A stretch of 64,000 bases of DNA, from the NCBI RefSeq assembly GCF_014805685.1, contig NC_060906.1, forward strand, positions 15,970,664 to 16,034,663, written 5' to 3'. Below are positions 1-42,427 of this stretch, piece after piece. The position numbers and the translations under genes were made by a program. Within the stretch, counting starts at the first letter, position 1. The number at the start of each line of letters is the position of its first letter. This DNA is from Silurus meridionalis (Eukaryota; Chordata; Actinopteri; Siluriformes; Siluridae). The notes below the pieces were generated by a model that worked only from the letters and a program-made list of their open reading frames with translations, was not told the DNA's origin and did not search any database.

Positions 1-373
1 ATATGTGATGTTTTTTCAAATTCAGAATTTCATTGTAGACCATATGCCCAATTTTGTATCAATCACTGTATTAGCACTGAATTCTAAGTAACTAACCAGA
101 ACCAGCGTAATCAACTTATTAACTAGATTCTAAGTCCAATCTGTCCAAAATCTGACAAAAATCTGATAAATCCATCAGGGTTGTCTAAATGAGTTTTTTT
201 TTGTTTTACATTATTTACAAGTATACCTTTAAGAAAATTGAAATACTTAATGTACGATTATCATTATGATGATTATTTAATGTACGAGTTTTCCTGGCTT
301 GTCACACGGTAACATGTTTTGTTGTGGGGATCCACTAAAGTTTCGGGAAGGTTTGATAGTCTCTCTTTTACAG
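1..373 (+). other. adam17 intron, upstream part
   Basis: AT-rich non-coding sequence leading into a polypyrimidine tract and the AG at 372-373 that opens the first visible adam17 exon. No coding or repeat signal was recognised. Confidence 0.7.
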
Positions 374-2816
374 AGACAGATCGCTCGTGTATGGTTTGCT
401 GCCGCAGTAAAAGTGGCGCATGCTCTCCATACCAGGATGAGAAAGGAAACTTCCTGTACCTGAGAAAAGGCAAACCTTGCACTGTGGGCTTCTGTGACGG
501 AAAGGTGTGTGACTTCACCCTGGCACACTGAATATTTACAGAATTTGGGGTTCTTGTTCATTTCTTTAGCTACCTTATGGTGTAATATTCAACATTCCTG
601 TAGCATTTAACTGCATCCAATATAGGAATTTAAATGTAGCTTCATTTAGACAAATTTTACAGCAATACATTCATACATTGTACAGCCACCATCATGTGCA
701 TGACTTGGAAAAGATTTTGAAATGAACCCAGGCAGGTCTTATTGCACTGGCATGTTTCTCTCCCTCTGAGTGAACTGCTAAACACTGACTAAGGACATTT
801 ATTCTTAAAATAGGACACTACAGTAGCCTACTCCTGAACATTTATGTGCCAGAACATTAATCGGGCGTTCCTCTGATCAATCTGGTGGTCTGCACTATTT
901 TTATTTAGTAAATAATACTACATTTTCTATTCACCGCAGGGTAAATGCATGAAGCAGGTGCAAGATGTCATCGAAAGGTTGTGGGATTTCATTGACAAGC
1001 TAAACATCAACACATTCGGTGAGTCTTGTATATATCATGCATCGGATGTTATTTAGAGAATGCACTGTATGAAGAGCAAGAGGGTGAGTTGTACTTTCTT
1101 TTTTTTTCTTCTCTTTAAGGGAAATTCTTAGCTGATAACATTGTGGGCTCTGTGGTGGTCTTTTCCCTGCTCTTCTGGATCCCTCTTAGTATTCTTGTCC
1201 ACTGTGTGGTAGGTTGCAAAAGTTTTCATTTTGTGTTCATTTCAAATAAATCTAGTGTTTGAATTGGGTATAATTTGCAGTGCTTTCATTTTTTTCTCTC
1301 TTCTTTCTAAAGGATAAGAAACTTGACCAGCAGTATGAACTGAACACACGATCGCTCTTTTACCCCAGTGTAAGTGATGGACATTACTGTATGTATATGC
1401 AGTATAATACGGTGCCTACTAGTGAGGTCAAGTTAGATTCAATTTCTATTTATTGGAAAGTGGTTGATAATTAAGAGGTAGTGTGAAAACACTGGGTGTG
1501 TGAGAAAACTGCTAATGGCATACAGGGGTGGACTTGTACAGCGATCCATTGATTGGTTAAAAAAAGGCTTTTATTATAACAGATCAAACTAACAGTCAGA
1601 GTTAAGCTGTAAGGTCGTTCAACTTAAACAGAAAACTTTGTGCTCTACAGTTTCTAGGTTGCATGATTTAGTAACTTCAAGAGAAAGTAAAGAAAAAAAA
1701 AAAAGGTTTCCTGTGAGAGGAAGGACTCTTTATAGCTACTAACAAGAACTGACTTGTTTCACAATAAACATAACCAGAAGCTGATAAAATGTACAATGTG
1801 TCATTTCCACTAAATAAAGTGTTTGTACTGACACATCACAAGGAAATAAGAAGATTAAAACGCTCAAAATGACCGTGACTTTTCACATCATAAATTATCA
1901 AAGGTATAAGTAAATATTCAGTAATATTATTGAATCCACTCTGAATTTTTCAAACCTGCCTAGTTAATAGGTACACTCACTCTATATGGACAAAAGTATT
2001 GGGACATGAGACTTTTCCAGTTATATGTGGTTCTTCCCATGCAATTGTATAGGATGGTTTTGAATCCGGTAGCATTACGTTTTCCCTTCACTTGAACCTG
2101 GAGACGCAAAACCAGTTCCAGCATGACTGTGTGCTCCATGAAGATATGGTTTTTATGGGTTGGAGTGAAAGATTTTAAGTGGCATGTCGTAGAGCTTTGA
2201 CCTCAACCCTATTGAACCGTTGGCAAGAATTGGAACTCTGACTGCAACCCAGGCTTCCTTACCCTACATCACACTCTTGGGGGTGAATGAGCACAAATTA
2301 TAGAGGAGAAAATGGGGACTGGTGATGGGTGTGTGTGTGTGTGTGTGTAATGTGTAACAACCGAATAGATGAACTGATTTCAGATTAATTAGCAATGAGT
2401 AATAAACAGCAGATTTCTAATTGTGGTACATGTATGTCTGTTTTTAGAACGCAGAGTTGCTGAGCAGTCTCGATTCAGCCTCAGTGCGCATCTTCAAGCC
2501 TCACTCTGCCTCAGCTCTCACTGCTGTCCCACGCTTCCAGAGCAGCACCCCTCCCGCCCCTCTGACTGCCGGCAGCGTAACGTCTTCAACCTCGGGCATG
2601 TTGGCCGGCACGGACCCTCCACGCATGGACACCATCCAGGAAGACCCGAGTTTCGACTCCCGCCTGGATGAGCAGGTCCTGGAAGAGGACTTCACCACTC
2701 ACACCAATGCAGCTCGGTCCTTTGCGGACCTGACCGACGCCGCAGAGAACGATCTGGAGAGATCATTCAAGATGAAGCCACATGGGCACAGCATCAGGAA
2801 GGAGACAGAGTGCTGA
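374..2816 (+). CDS. adam17: adam17 (TACE) C-terminal exons, partial
   Basis: This is the 3' end of ADAM17, the membrane metalloprotease that sheds TNF-alpha, EGFR ligands and other ectodomains at the cell surface. Five exons are read: 374-504, 940-1018, 1120-1208, 1313-1369 and 2448-2816 (stop TGA 2814-2816), all with AG/GT borders and matching phases, giving about 240 residues. In order they encode the end of the membrane-proximal Cys-rich domain ([15 protein letters not shown]), the juxtamembrane helix ([20 protein letters not shown]), a transmembrane segment ([20 protein letters not shown]) and a cytosolic tail with [17 protein letters not shown] and a terminal KETEC. These match vertebrate ADAM17 closely. 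The catalytic domain lies upstream of the window. Teleosts often keep two adam17 copies; which one this is cannot be told here. Confidence 0.95.
1976..2300 (+). mobile_element. Tc1-like transposon remnant (TIR 'tatatggacaaaagtattgg' type)
   Basis: It begins with a terminal-repeat sequence typical of a teleost Tc1 family (tatatggacaaaagtattgg at 1984). It continues with decayed 3' transposase sequence in sense (gttccagcatgactgtg, gacctcaaccctattgaacc, gaatgagcacaaat). It sits in the last adam17 intron, is shortened internally and has no open frame. Antisense copies of the same family lie near 42854, 48925 and 55190. Confidence 0.75.
2329..2348. repeat. (GT)n microsatellite
   Basis: About ten GT units in the last adam17 intron, just after the Tc1 remnant. 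Confidence 0.9.
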
Positions 2817-3251
2817 GTGTGTGTGTAAACTGAACTAATTCTTGTTTTTTTTTTTTTTTTTAACAGAAAGTGGGTGAAAGTAGTGCAAGTGACTGCATGA
2901 ACTCCAGAGATGCAGAATAAGCAAAGCTTGCATAAGTATAAGAGTGGGCTGGAGCTTATGTAACTCTGTATTCAGAAATACAGACGGTATGGTTTAAAAG
3001 CACTTCAATTTCCTGTCGGGTGAACAGAGTGTGTTGCTTATGTTTACATAACGCTCAGTTTAGCACTGACGCCTCACTGAATACAGGGTGCACATTCACC
3101 AGAAGACTAATGTAATGACTTTGCTACACTTCGAGTCACTTGTGGTGTGTGTTTTAACTGTCTATATATTAGCAAAACGAGTTATTGAGAGCGTTTGAAC
3201 TTATCGCAGAAGCGAATGTTACATAAGAGGAGAATTCGAAAAAGGTGTTTA

Positions 3252-3640
3252 GGTACACACTCATTGGCCACTTTTTAGTAAAAAACCTGTACACCTGCTC
3301 ATTTATACAGTCAGCTAAGCAGCCAAACACGTGGTAGCAATGAGTCAAATTCACATTATACATCAATCAAATAGAGAATGTGATCTCAATGATGTTGACC
3401 ATGTTGTAGTTACACCAAAAGGGCAGGTTTGTGTATTTAAGAAACTGCTGATTTCTTTATTTTAATAGGCAATTACACAATAATATGCCAGAAGCACAAA
3501 CATCTACTGAGGTGGTTCTGTGGGCAGAAGCACTTTGTCGATGAGAGAGGTTAGACTGGTTAGCGCTGACAGGAAGGCTACTTGTGGTAAATCTCTTCCT
3601 GCGAGCTGCAGATTCGTGATCTGGGCTAACAGGAGAGGAA
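3252..3640 (+). mobile_element. Tc1-like transposon remnant, sense (TIR 'cactcaccggccacttt' type)
   Basis: The terminal repeat reads cactcattggccacttttt at 3258. It is followed by the usual order of this family (cctgtacacctgctcattta, gatctcaatgatgttgacc, aagaaactgctgattt, tcgatgagagaggttagac). Internal deletions leave no open transposase. Confidence 0.75.
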
Positions 3641-3689
3641 TCCATTGACCCAGTGTGGTGTTCTGATCATCTGTCTTAAGCTTTGACTT

Positions 3690-3960
3690 GTGAAATTTGA
3701 AATGCTTTTCTGCTCACCACAGTGGTAAAGAGTGATTATTTGAGCCTCCATTACTGTCAGCTCAAACCAGCCTGACTGTTTTCATTTGATGTCTCTTCAT
3801 CAAAGCATGTCTACTTGCAGAGCTTATATATACAACAAATTCTAGAGAATTCAGTAGTGTGTGAAAATGCCAGATCAGCAGTTTATGGAATACTTAAATG
3901 TGCCCGTTCTGGTATTTGATGTAAACAATAACAGAAGCTCTTGGATTTTGTTGCTGCCAC
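3690..3960 (-). mobile_element. Tc1-like transposon remnant, antisense
   Basis: Reverse-orientation copy of the same family (aaatgcttttctgctcacca, gtcagctcaaaccagcctga, gatcagcagtttatgg). It lies just beyond the sense fragment, so the two form a loose inverted pair. Confidence 0.7.
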
Positions 3961-5374
3961 GTGACTGATTGTTTGGGTAAGTCCATGAACGTGCAGGGAA
4001 ACAGGTGCTTCTGTAACTCATTACACAACTCCCTTATTTCCACACTCTTTGTGCCTTATTCGTTAACTTTTAACACACCAAACTTTCATTCAACCACAAA
4101 GAATTTCTACAAATTATACCAAAGTCTTTTCAGCATTTCTCCCCCAAATCTATGCACACCTGACCAGCTTTAGTATTAAGAGCTTTAAGAGCTTTAAAAG
4201 GGAATGAACAAAAGAATGATTTGTTTACATGCCTGTTTAGCTGTGAGGTTCCAGAAGGGTATCTTATATTTATAAAGATGTGCTTTCTGAACTGCATCCT
4301 TCAAGGGTTTCGGTCATCTAGATCATTAAACACCTAAAACGAGTAGGTCAAGATTTCTTTCCAACTGTGGAGCATCGTTAATTATGAGGAAAACTGATTG
4401 AGGTGACTGGATTATGTCATTGGTCCAGTCGTCTTCAACTATGGCAACTATATTGTATATGTTTATATACATGAGTATAGACTTTTGCTACTTTAATATT
4501 GAGTGTATACTGTTACATAGTGCACAGCGATACACTGGTAGCGAGTGTACAGTGTTGTGGGATTGTGGAACGCATCAGGCAGGATTACTGAGCAGTGTTG
4601 AAGCACAGGTAACACTCAGCTTCACTATTTTATCAGACTCTATAAGTGAACATTGATACAGAGGTGTAAGGGTTCTTTTCCACAGTCTGTTCTCTCACAG
4701 GTATATGATCAATTGTTCTATGTAATAGTTTCATATGGTTGACGTGTCATCGTTTCCACATGTGCAGTGGGAATGCGCTTTGGGTTTGAAAATAGCATTT
4801 TCAACAAATACCAGGTTTAAAAACATTAGAAATTGCAACACACCTCAGAAAACTTTATCCTTTGAAAATAGGGTTTAAAAATGGGATTTATTTTGGAGAA
4901 AATGATCAACAGTTGCATCTCATTTCTTTGAAGCCATTAGACTGTAGGTCAGTATCACTTTTATACACCAGGAAACCTAACTGCGCAATTGTCGGTATTT
5001 TTATATTTTCAACATTTGATACTGTAAAATATTTTAGTAATTAAAAAAAAGGAAAAAAAAAATCTTCAGCCTAAGCTTTTGCAAAAGTCGAACTATGATC
5101 TTTAGTGCATCCATGCAAAATCCTCAAAGAACAGTAATATATCTTACAGAAAATGGAATAGATCTTATAATAATAATGGAGTGCATGTATTTTTTTACTC
5201 ATCATATACATCAGCAAAACATTGAATCCAAATCACCTGAGTATTTTGTGCAGTCCAAGTATTATTCACAATCGGAGTAGAAATAATTGTGTGAATGTAA
5301 ATATCAGCTCCAAATACATGGCATTTGGTTAAACGTGGTTGTGTTAAGACACTGCTGCTTTTCTTTCTAGGTTG

Positions 5375-5379
<5 letters not shown>

Positions 5380-5405
<26 letters not shown>
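5380..5405. repeat. (GT)n microsatellite
   Basis: About 13 TG units in the region between adam17 and cpsf3. Confidence 0.9.
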
Positions 5406-5576
5406 CTGGTTTCGCTGTATCCATCCTGATTACTTGACTTGGGAAAAATATTTGAATGATTTTTCTGTTGAAATGTTTAATATGAAAGAAAACAAGAGCA
5501 GGACTGCAGTGCTGACAGGAGTATTAAAACCTTTGTCTGGTGTCTGTCACCTCCCCCCTGAAGTGCTTTTTCATCC

Positions 5577-5582
5577 AATAAA
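5577..5582 (+). terminator. Candidate poly(A) signal of adam17
   Basis: AATAAA at 5577, followed within 12-30 nt by a GU-rich stretch (gtgatatgattgtgtgtatg) of the kind bound by CstF. It is the best signal before the opposing cpsf3 gene. Use is inferred. Confidence 0.5.
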
Positions 5583-5647
5583 TGCATTTACCCGTGATAT
5601 GATTGTGTGTATGCATTATTTAAAAGCACAATGAGTCTGGAAAGGTT

Positions 5648-5653
5648 TTTAAT
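5648..5653 (-). terminator. Candidate poly(A) signal of cpsf3 (ATTAAA variant)
   Basis: On the minus strand this reads ATTAAA, about 107 nt past the cpsf3 stop codon. It would place the cpsf3 3' end close to the adam17 3' end. No canonical AATAAA is present on this strand nearer the stop. Confidence 0.35.
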
Positions 5654-5759
5654 GAATGAATGATGCATCATATTCATTCGTACAAATCACATTTTCTTAT
5701 ATTGAACATATAAAAATAAACGAAAGTGGAAATTAATAATAATCTTCATTTCATCGTGC

Positions 5760-19232
<13,473 letters not shown>

Positions 19233-19400
19233 ATTTCTACACAGTTTTACCAAGATTTATTATAATAAACTACTTAATCCATGTTCACTTCAGGGCTGTG
19301 ATGTGATACAGACAAAGCGGATTAGCGCTCAGTGCAGAGTACCGGCAACAAGATTTACTTCCGGTGTCACACATTTTTTAAAAAAAAAGGACTAAACTTC
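19233..19400 (-). promoter_or_regulatory. cpsf3 5' flank and probable promoter
   Basis: The 170 bp upstream of the cpsf3 ATG contain an ACTTCCGG ETS-type site at 19357-19364 and no TATA box. ETS-driven TATA-less promoters are usual for housekeeping genes. The transcription start is not determined. Confidence 0.45.
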
Positions 19401-19435
19401 ATAATAAAGTTGTTTTTCAATAGTAAAAATGTTGT

Positions 19436-19527
19436 TAAATAAATTTACAGATGTTCAGTTTACAAATGGACCATTGTGTAGTTATGAATATTATAATTGT
19501 CCATGTATATATATATCTCACACACAC

Positions 19528-19605
<78 letters not shown>

Positions 19606-19684
19606 GCATGAATAATTAAAATATTCATAACTACACAATGTGTATCTAATCCATTTGTAAACTGAACATCTGTAAATCTATTTA
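19436..19684. repeat. Palindrome around (TA)n, about 65-bp arms
   Basis: The left arm 19436-19495 (cagatgttcagtttacaaat, ccattgtgtagttatgaata) is the reverse complement of the right arm 19619-19684 (tattcataactacacaatg, atttgtaaactgaacatctg). The loop is mainly (TA)n at 19528-19601. This looks like a small MITE or a palindrome expanded at its centre. Confidence 0.85.
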
Positions 19685-19687
19685 TAA

Positions 19688-19752
<65 letters not shown>
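19688..19752. repeat. (TA)n microsatellite
   Basis: About 32 TA units directly after the palindrome. Confidence 0.95.
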
Positions 19753-19756
<4 letters not shown>

Positions 19757-20383
19757 AGGATAATGTAATGTAAAAAGGTATACCAATCAGGTTTGTCTAA
19801 AACAGTTGTTTAAGAGCTTAGTTTGTACTAAAAATTATAGTAGTATGTGTATTATAAAAGATATTACTTATTTTGCTATAATTCTTAGGGGAGTAATTAA
19901 AGAAAATGGCTATAAATACATAAAATATGTGTATTGTGGTATTTTTTGTTTACATACATATATTTAAACATGCACCTAATGAAGATACCAGAGTCATTAA
20001 TATCGTTTATAATTCATATATTCTTTACACCTTAATAAGATTTGACTAACAAATTTCTTTATGATCCTCACATGGGAAAAAAGTCATGAGATAAACCCAG
20101 TACACATTATTTCAATTTGATGTATGATGTGTGTATGTCAGGATCCTAGGAATCCTAACCAACCTCCATCTATAAACACATAAACTGGGGTATTAATGAT
20201 TCAGTGCTGAATAAAAACACAACTGAAAGATGGTGTGTTTTCGTTAATCTCTTGACTGCACTGTACATGTGGAATAACAGTGACTGGATATGTGATTGTT
20301 CATTATGATAACTGTCCTCTTTTTCCCAGTGCTATTACTTTATGTCTAACAGAGAGTAAGATTATAGAAGATAAAAACATATT

Positions 20384-20507
<124 letters not shown>

Positions 20508-20689
20508 TTTACAATTAAGTTGCCATATCATATCCAAGTGCATTATCAGTATCAATTTCCACTCACATTATTTAAAAATAAATCTTTATCACACTCAGAT
20601 GCATGTACACAGTAGGTTACACGTGTATACAGGTGGCGTATTGGGACCATACAACTAAATACGCTCATCGTTGTTGGTGTTTTTTTTTT

Positions 20690-20784
20690 TCTGGGGACAG
20701 CTGATTGGTCAGGCTGCCACCACCGCGCTTTCCTATTGGTCAGTTTTCTTTTAGGCGCTTCCCAAGTCACACAGAGAAAGAAAC

Positions 20785-20827
<43 letters not shown>

Positions 20828-21103
20828 GTAAATTTGTGACTTTCACTGGAATAAATATCAACAAATGAACTAGAAGAAAGATCCAGTGTGGGTGAACCTC
20901 AGCTGGGATGGAGTTCTCCAACTTCTCCTCTGAGATTGTTAGTGTTTATAGTCGCGTGTGCTACTTTTTATTGACTTGTATCTATTAAATTAGTTTAATT
21001 ACTTAGTAACTAATTTATTTTTTAGACAGAGATCGCAGTCTGATTACCTTCTTCCTCACTATATTATTACTTTAAGGGCGATCATTAGTAGAAATCAATA
21101 AGC
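20690..21103 (+). promoter_or_regulatory. asap2 probable promoter and 5' UTR
   Basis: Two inverted CCAAT boxes (ATTGG at 20704 and 20735, 31 bp apart) precede a (GA)n tract at 20790-20821, and then a non-coding leader up to the ATG at 21104. Paired NF-Y boxes are typical of TATA-less promoters. The exact start site and any 5' UTR intron are unknown. Confidence 0.45.
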
Positions 21104-39233
<18,130 letters not shown>

Positions 39234-39426
39234 CTCAAATCTGAGCTGGACACTGAAACTGAAAGTGCTGCTGCAGAATATGGGAGTGTATCTACTGCCA
39301 CATGTTGAGATTTAATAGAAAAAAACAAGGGAATTAATCACATAAGCTTCCTCATATTGTCTGCAATCTCGTTTCAATTATTTTTAATCCATTGAGCATG
39401 GATTAATTTTAATGCAAAAACACTGG

Positions 39427-39432
39427 AATAAA
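39427..39432 (+). terminator. Poly(A) signal of asap2
   Basis: AATAAA 194 nt after the stop codon, followed by T- and GT-rich sequence (ttttttgctggagtattttg). This gives a compact 3' UTR of about 220 nt. Confidence 0.6.
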
Positions 39433-40087
39433 ACCACACTTTTTTGCTGGAGTATTTTGCATGTTTTGGAGTTTGGTTGCAGAGCAATCGCTCATCTCAT
39501 GTAACTTTTCGTTTTTCTTTAAGCTCTTTTACAGTAGTCATTAAAAAAATGGTTATTTTCACAACTGTGCATTTTCTTTGTTGAAATTCTACTTATTCTA
39601 TATATATTAATATACTTATATTAAATTCTACTACCAAAACTGAAAGTTATGCATGTAAACGTGATTCTGTGCCTGAGTAGAGAACTGCCAAAGTGATTTC
39701 TTAATCAACTTATGGGGTTTTCTGATTTCCTTGTTGAATAATTTATGAATTATTACCATGTCACTATGACAGTGACCTCAAAATGGGTAAGAAAATTTCT
39801 CATGTTTTGCTTATCCTCTGGGTATTTCTGTGAATTCGAGTAACCGAGGTTGAAGTAGAACAAAAGTTACATATATAACTTAATGTTAAACTTCATTTTA
39901 TCCTGGACTGCCAGGGCTGTTTCTTTCTTAACCGTTCAGGGACAAGTATTAAAGTCATTATAAGGAATAATAACACGCATCCTGATGGTGCACTTCACCA
40001 GAAAATAACAGAATAGTGCAAATGGCCTACCTCATTAAGACAGAATCATGCAAACATGATCACACATTTTGTTCCTCAGGTTATTAA

Positions 40088-40252
40088 AATTGAAAGTTTA
40101 CCGCTTGGCAGACACTTTGATAATGAGCGACTTACAGGATTAAGGGTTTTGCTTGAGGGCCCAACAGTGGCAGTTTGGCATTGCTCATGATTTGAACTTA
40201 CAACCTCCCATTTAGAAGTCCCATTGCTTAACCACAGAGCTACCGTTTCCCT
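40088..40252 (-). mobile_element. tRNA-derived SINE, antisense, decayed
   Basis: On the minus strand: ggtagctctgtggttaagca, ggttgtaagttcaaatcatg (decayed B box), and ccaccactgttgggccctca-like body words. It is diverged from the other SINEs. Confidence 0.6.
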
Positions 40253-41224
40253 ATTGCTCACATGCTATTGTAGTGCTCTCAGTTAATGTTGAGAATTACT
40301 CATGGTGTTGTACTGTACACATTTCTATAGAAAAAAATGCTTATTTCAGTGTGTGAACATCACTTGAATTACAGATATGGATAAAAATTGTACATACTGG
40401 CCCAGGAAGTAGCCATAGCATACAGCATGCTGTATGGTGTAGACACATGGAAATTGATATCTCTTGAAACAAGTTGAAGTATATTTAACAGGCTAATTAG
40501 AATTTAGACAGTGAAGCTCATTTATGATTTTCCCCAGAGCACACCAATAGTGTGCTCTATTCCCTATCCTCTATCCTCCTGCTCACGCTCTATCTCTTAC
40601 ATATAGAGCTTAGGCAGGAGCAGCTTGATTCATTAAGCACCATAATATTTATATCAGACAATATTGCTGGCATTTCACATACTCATGCAAGCTACTTTAG
40701 AACTGCATCCTCCATCAGTTCACAAGAAAAGGTTTGCAAACTGCATAGTATCCAATCCATAGTCTCGGAGCCAAGTGAAGAAAACTGTGGTGAATTTCAG
40801 TGGGTCTTTTCCCACTTCTCGCTTGTGCCTTTTGTTTTGTAGCTTTGCTTTGTGGGCAATCAACTCTACCTTATATAAGCTGTCTTCTTGAAATCAGCAG
40901 TGTCCACAAGGAATTATTCAATATTGACAAGCAATTGATAACCGATTAGCAATCAAAGAGAAAAACAGCCATGCACTCTGAGGCCACCTACTGTTCATCA
41001 ATAATAAAAAAAAAGGAACAAAAAAAATATTTATTTTATCTGTAATGAAAAGTCTTTTGTGTGTGTTTATTTTTCCTACAATTACACTTAAATATTACTC
41101 AATTTATTCACATTTAATAATGATTAATAATACAAACGTCTCCTCAAACCATGTGGGGACTGTATGTTACTGTATGAGAGCAAGGTAGAACCGTTTGGAC
41201 AATATTCTCAAAAGATATGTTTGG

Positions 41225-41530
41225 TGCACATATTTGCACACAAGCTTATCACATAAAGAACATCTTACCTACAGGGAAACATGATTTTGGCAGCAGAAAG
41301 CTCCCGTTATTCGGCTTCTTCTCTTCAGCTGGGACTGGCGCTCTTATCAAGATAGAGGAAAGTATGACTATCTCCAAAACAATCATCACCTTGACACACA
41401 ACTTAAGGATCCAAATCAACAAAGGAATAGCTTTAGTAGAAGGTCAACGTTTTGGAATGGCAGCGAATGTAATCTTGATCAAAAACATCTGGAATGACTT
41501 GAAGAGGGTTACGTGCATTTGTTCAAAAAT
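41225..41530 (+). mobile_element. Tc1-like transposase remnant
   Basis: A stop-free frame (41217-41573) is a decayed Tc1 transposase stretch. The words gggactggcgctcttatcaa, caacgttttggaatggcagc and tctggaatgacttgaagagg match a teleost Tc1 body in sense, with internal changes that destroy the DDE order. It is a relic, not a host gene. Confidence 0.55.
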
Positions 41531-42409
41531 TGGGATAAAAATGCCACATCTATTACACTTTTTGGGTGTGTAGATTTTTTTTTATATCTAAAAATGTTTT
41601 ATAATTTTGCATCAGCAAAGATCTCTGTAATCAGCCTGTAATTACACACGTTACAGTAGATGTTTTATTTACCTGTTTATATACAGAACTAAGATACAAG
41701 AGGCCATTTTAAAAGTGTTCTTAAAAATGTTTACATTACCTTCAGGAAAGGAAATTAAATCATCATTTTGATTATTTCATTGTGTGTATTGTTAATTTTA
41801 GGGAAAATTATTCACAGCTATTAAATATTACACTGATCTCTAATGCAAAATTGACTGCAGATGGAAGTGCAGCTCACCTACTATTAGTGTAAGATATTAA
41901 AAATATTTAGATTTCAAGAAAAAGAAGTTCAACAATAAGAACAGTCAGTAGATAATTAACATTGTTTTTTTTATTTTCTAAATGTAAACTTTAAACACAG
42001 TACAACAAAACTAAACACATGCTGATGTTTGCTCAAAAGGGAAAAAAAAAAAAGATTTTTAATGCTTGTAATTTTAATTTTGAACATTTTCTTGTTTTTC
42101 CTTTTGTCAAATGTGGCTTCATTTTTATTTGGGCATAATCACACTGTACACTGAATTACTTGCTATTATTTATACATTTTTAAAGCTTTTTTTTTTACTT
42201 CGCATCACAAAAGAGTTTACATCCGTATCAGTACAACAACATGAATAAACCAAGAATGTGCTAATTTTCAAAACACTTTAATAAGAACAGAGAAATAGAT
42301 ATAAAAATAAAGCTTATAAATCTGTGGTCCTATCAACATATTTTACAATTTTACAGCAGCACTTCTCAAATTAACTGTCCTTGAAAAAGTCTTTTCCATG
42401 GATAAACCG

Positions 42410-42415
42410 TTTATT
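42410..42415 (-). terminator. Candidate poly(A) signal of e2f6
   Basis: AATAAA on the minus strand only 13 nt past the e2f6 stop codon. This would be an unusually short 3' UTR, and a later signal may be the real one. Confidence 0.3.
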
Positions 42416-42427
42416 TTTTTCGGATTC

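Larger units (their letters stand above)
2817..5600 (+). other. adam17 3' untranslated/downstream region
   Basis: No coding exon is visible between the adam17 stop and the candidate poly(A) signal at 5577. If that signal is used, the 3' UTR is about 2.8 kb and contains two Tc1 fragments (3252-3640 and 3690-3960). An earlier poly(A) site cannot be excluded. The stretch 4000-5370 is AT-rich and otherwise featureless. Confidence 0.5.
39450..42409. other. asap2-e2f6 intergenic region
   Basis: A 3 kb AT-rich spacer between convergent genes, with an antisense SINE (40088-40252) and a Tc1 transposase remnant (41225-41530). Nothing else was recognised. Confidence 0.7.

Noticed and set aside
319..373. 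Extension of the first adam17 exon upstream to the ATG-like start at 319.
   Set aside because: A good polypyrimidine tract and AG end at 373, and the upstream codons do not match ADAM17.
41217..41573. 118-codon open frame between asap2 and e2f6 as a novel gene.
   Set aside because: Its words match a decayed Tc1 transposase, and the catalytic acidic residues are not in place.
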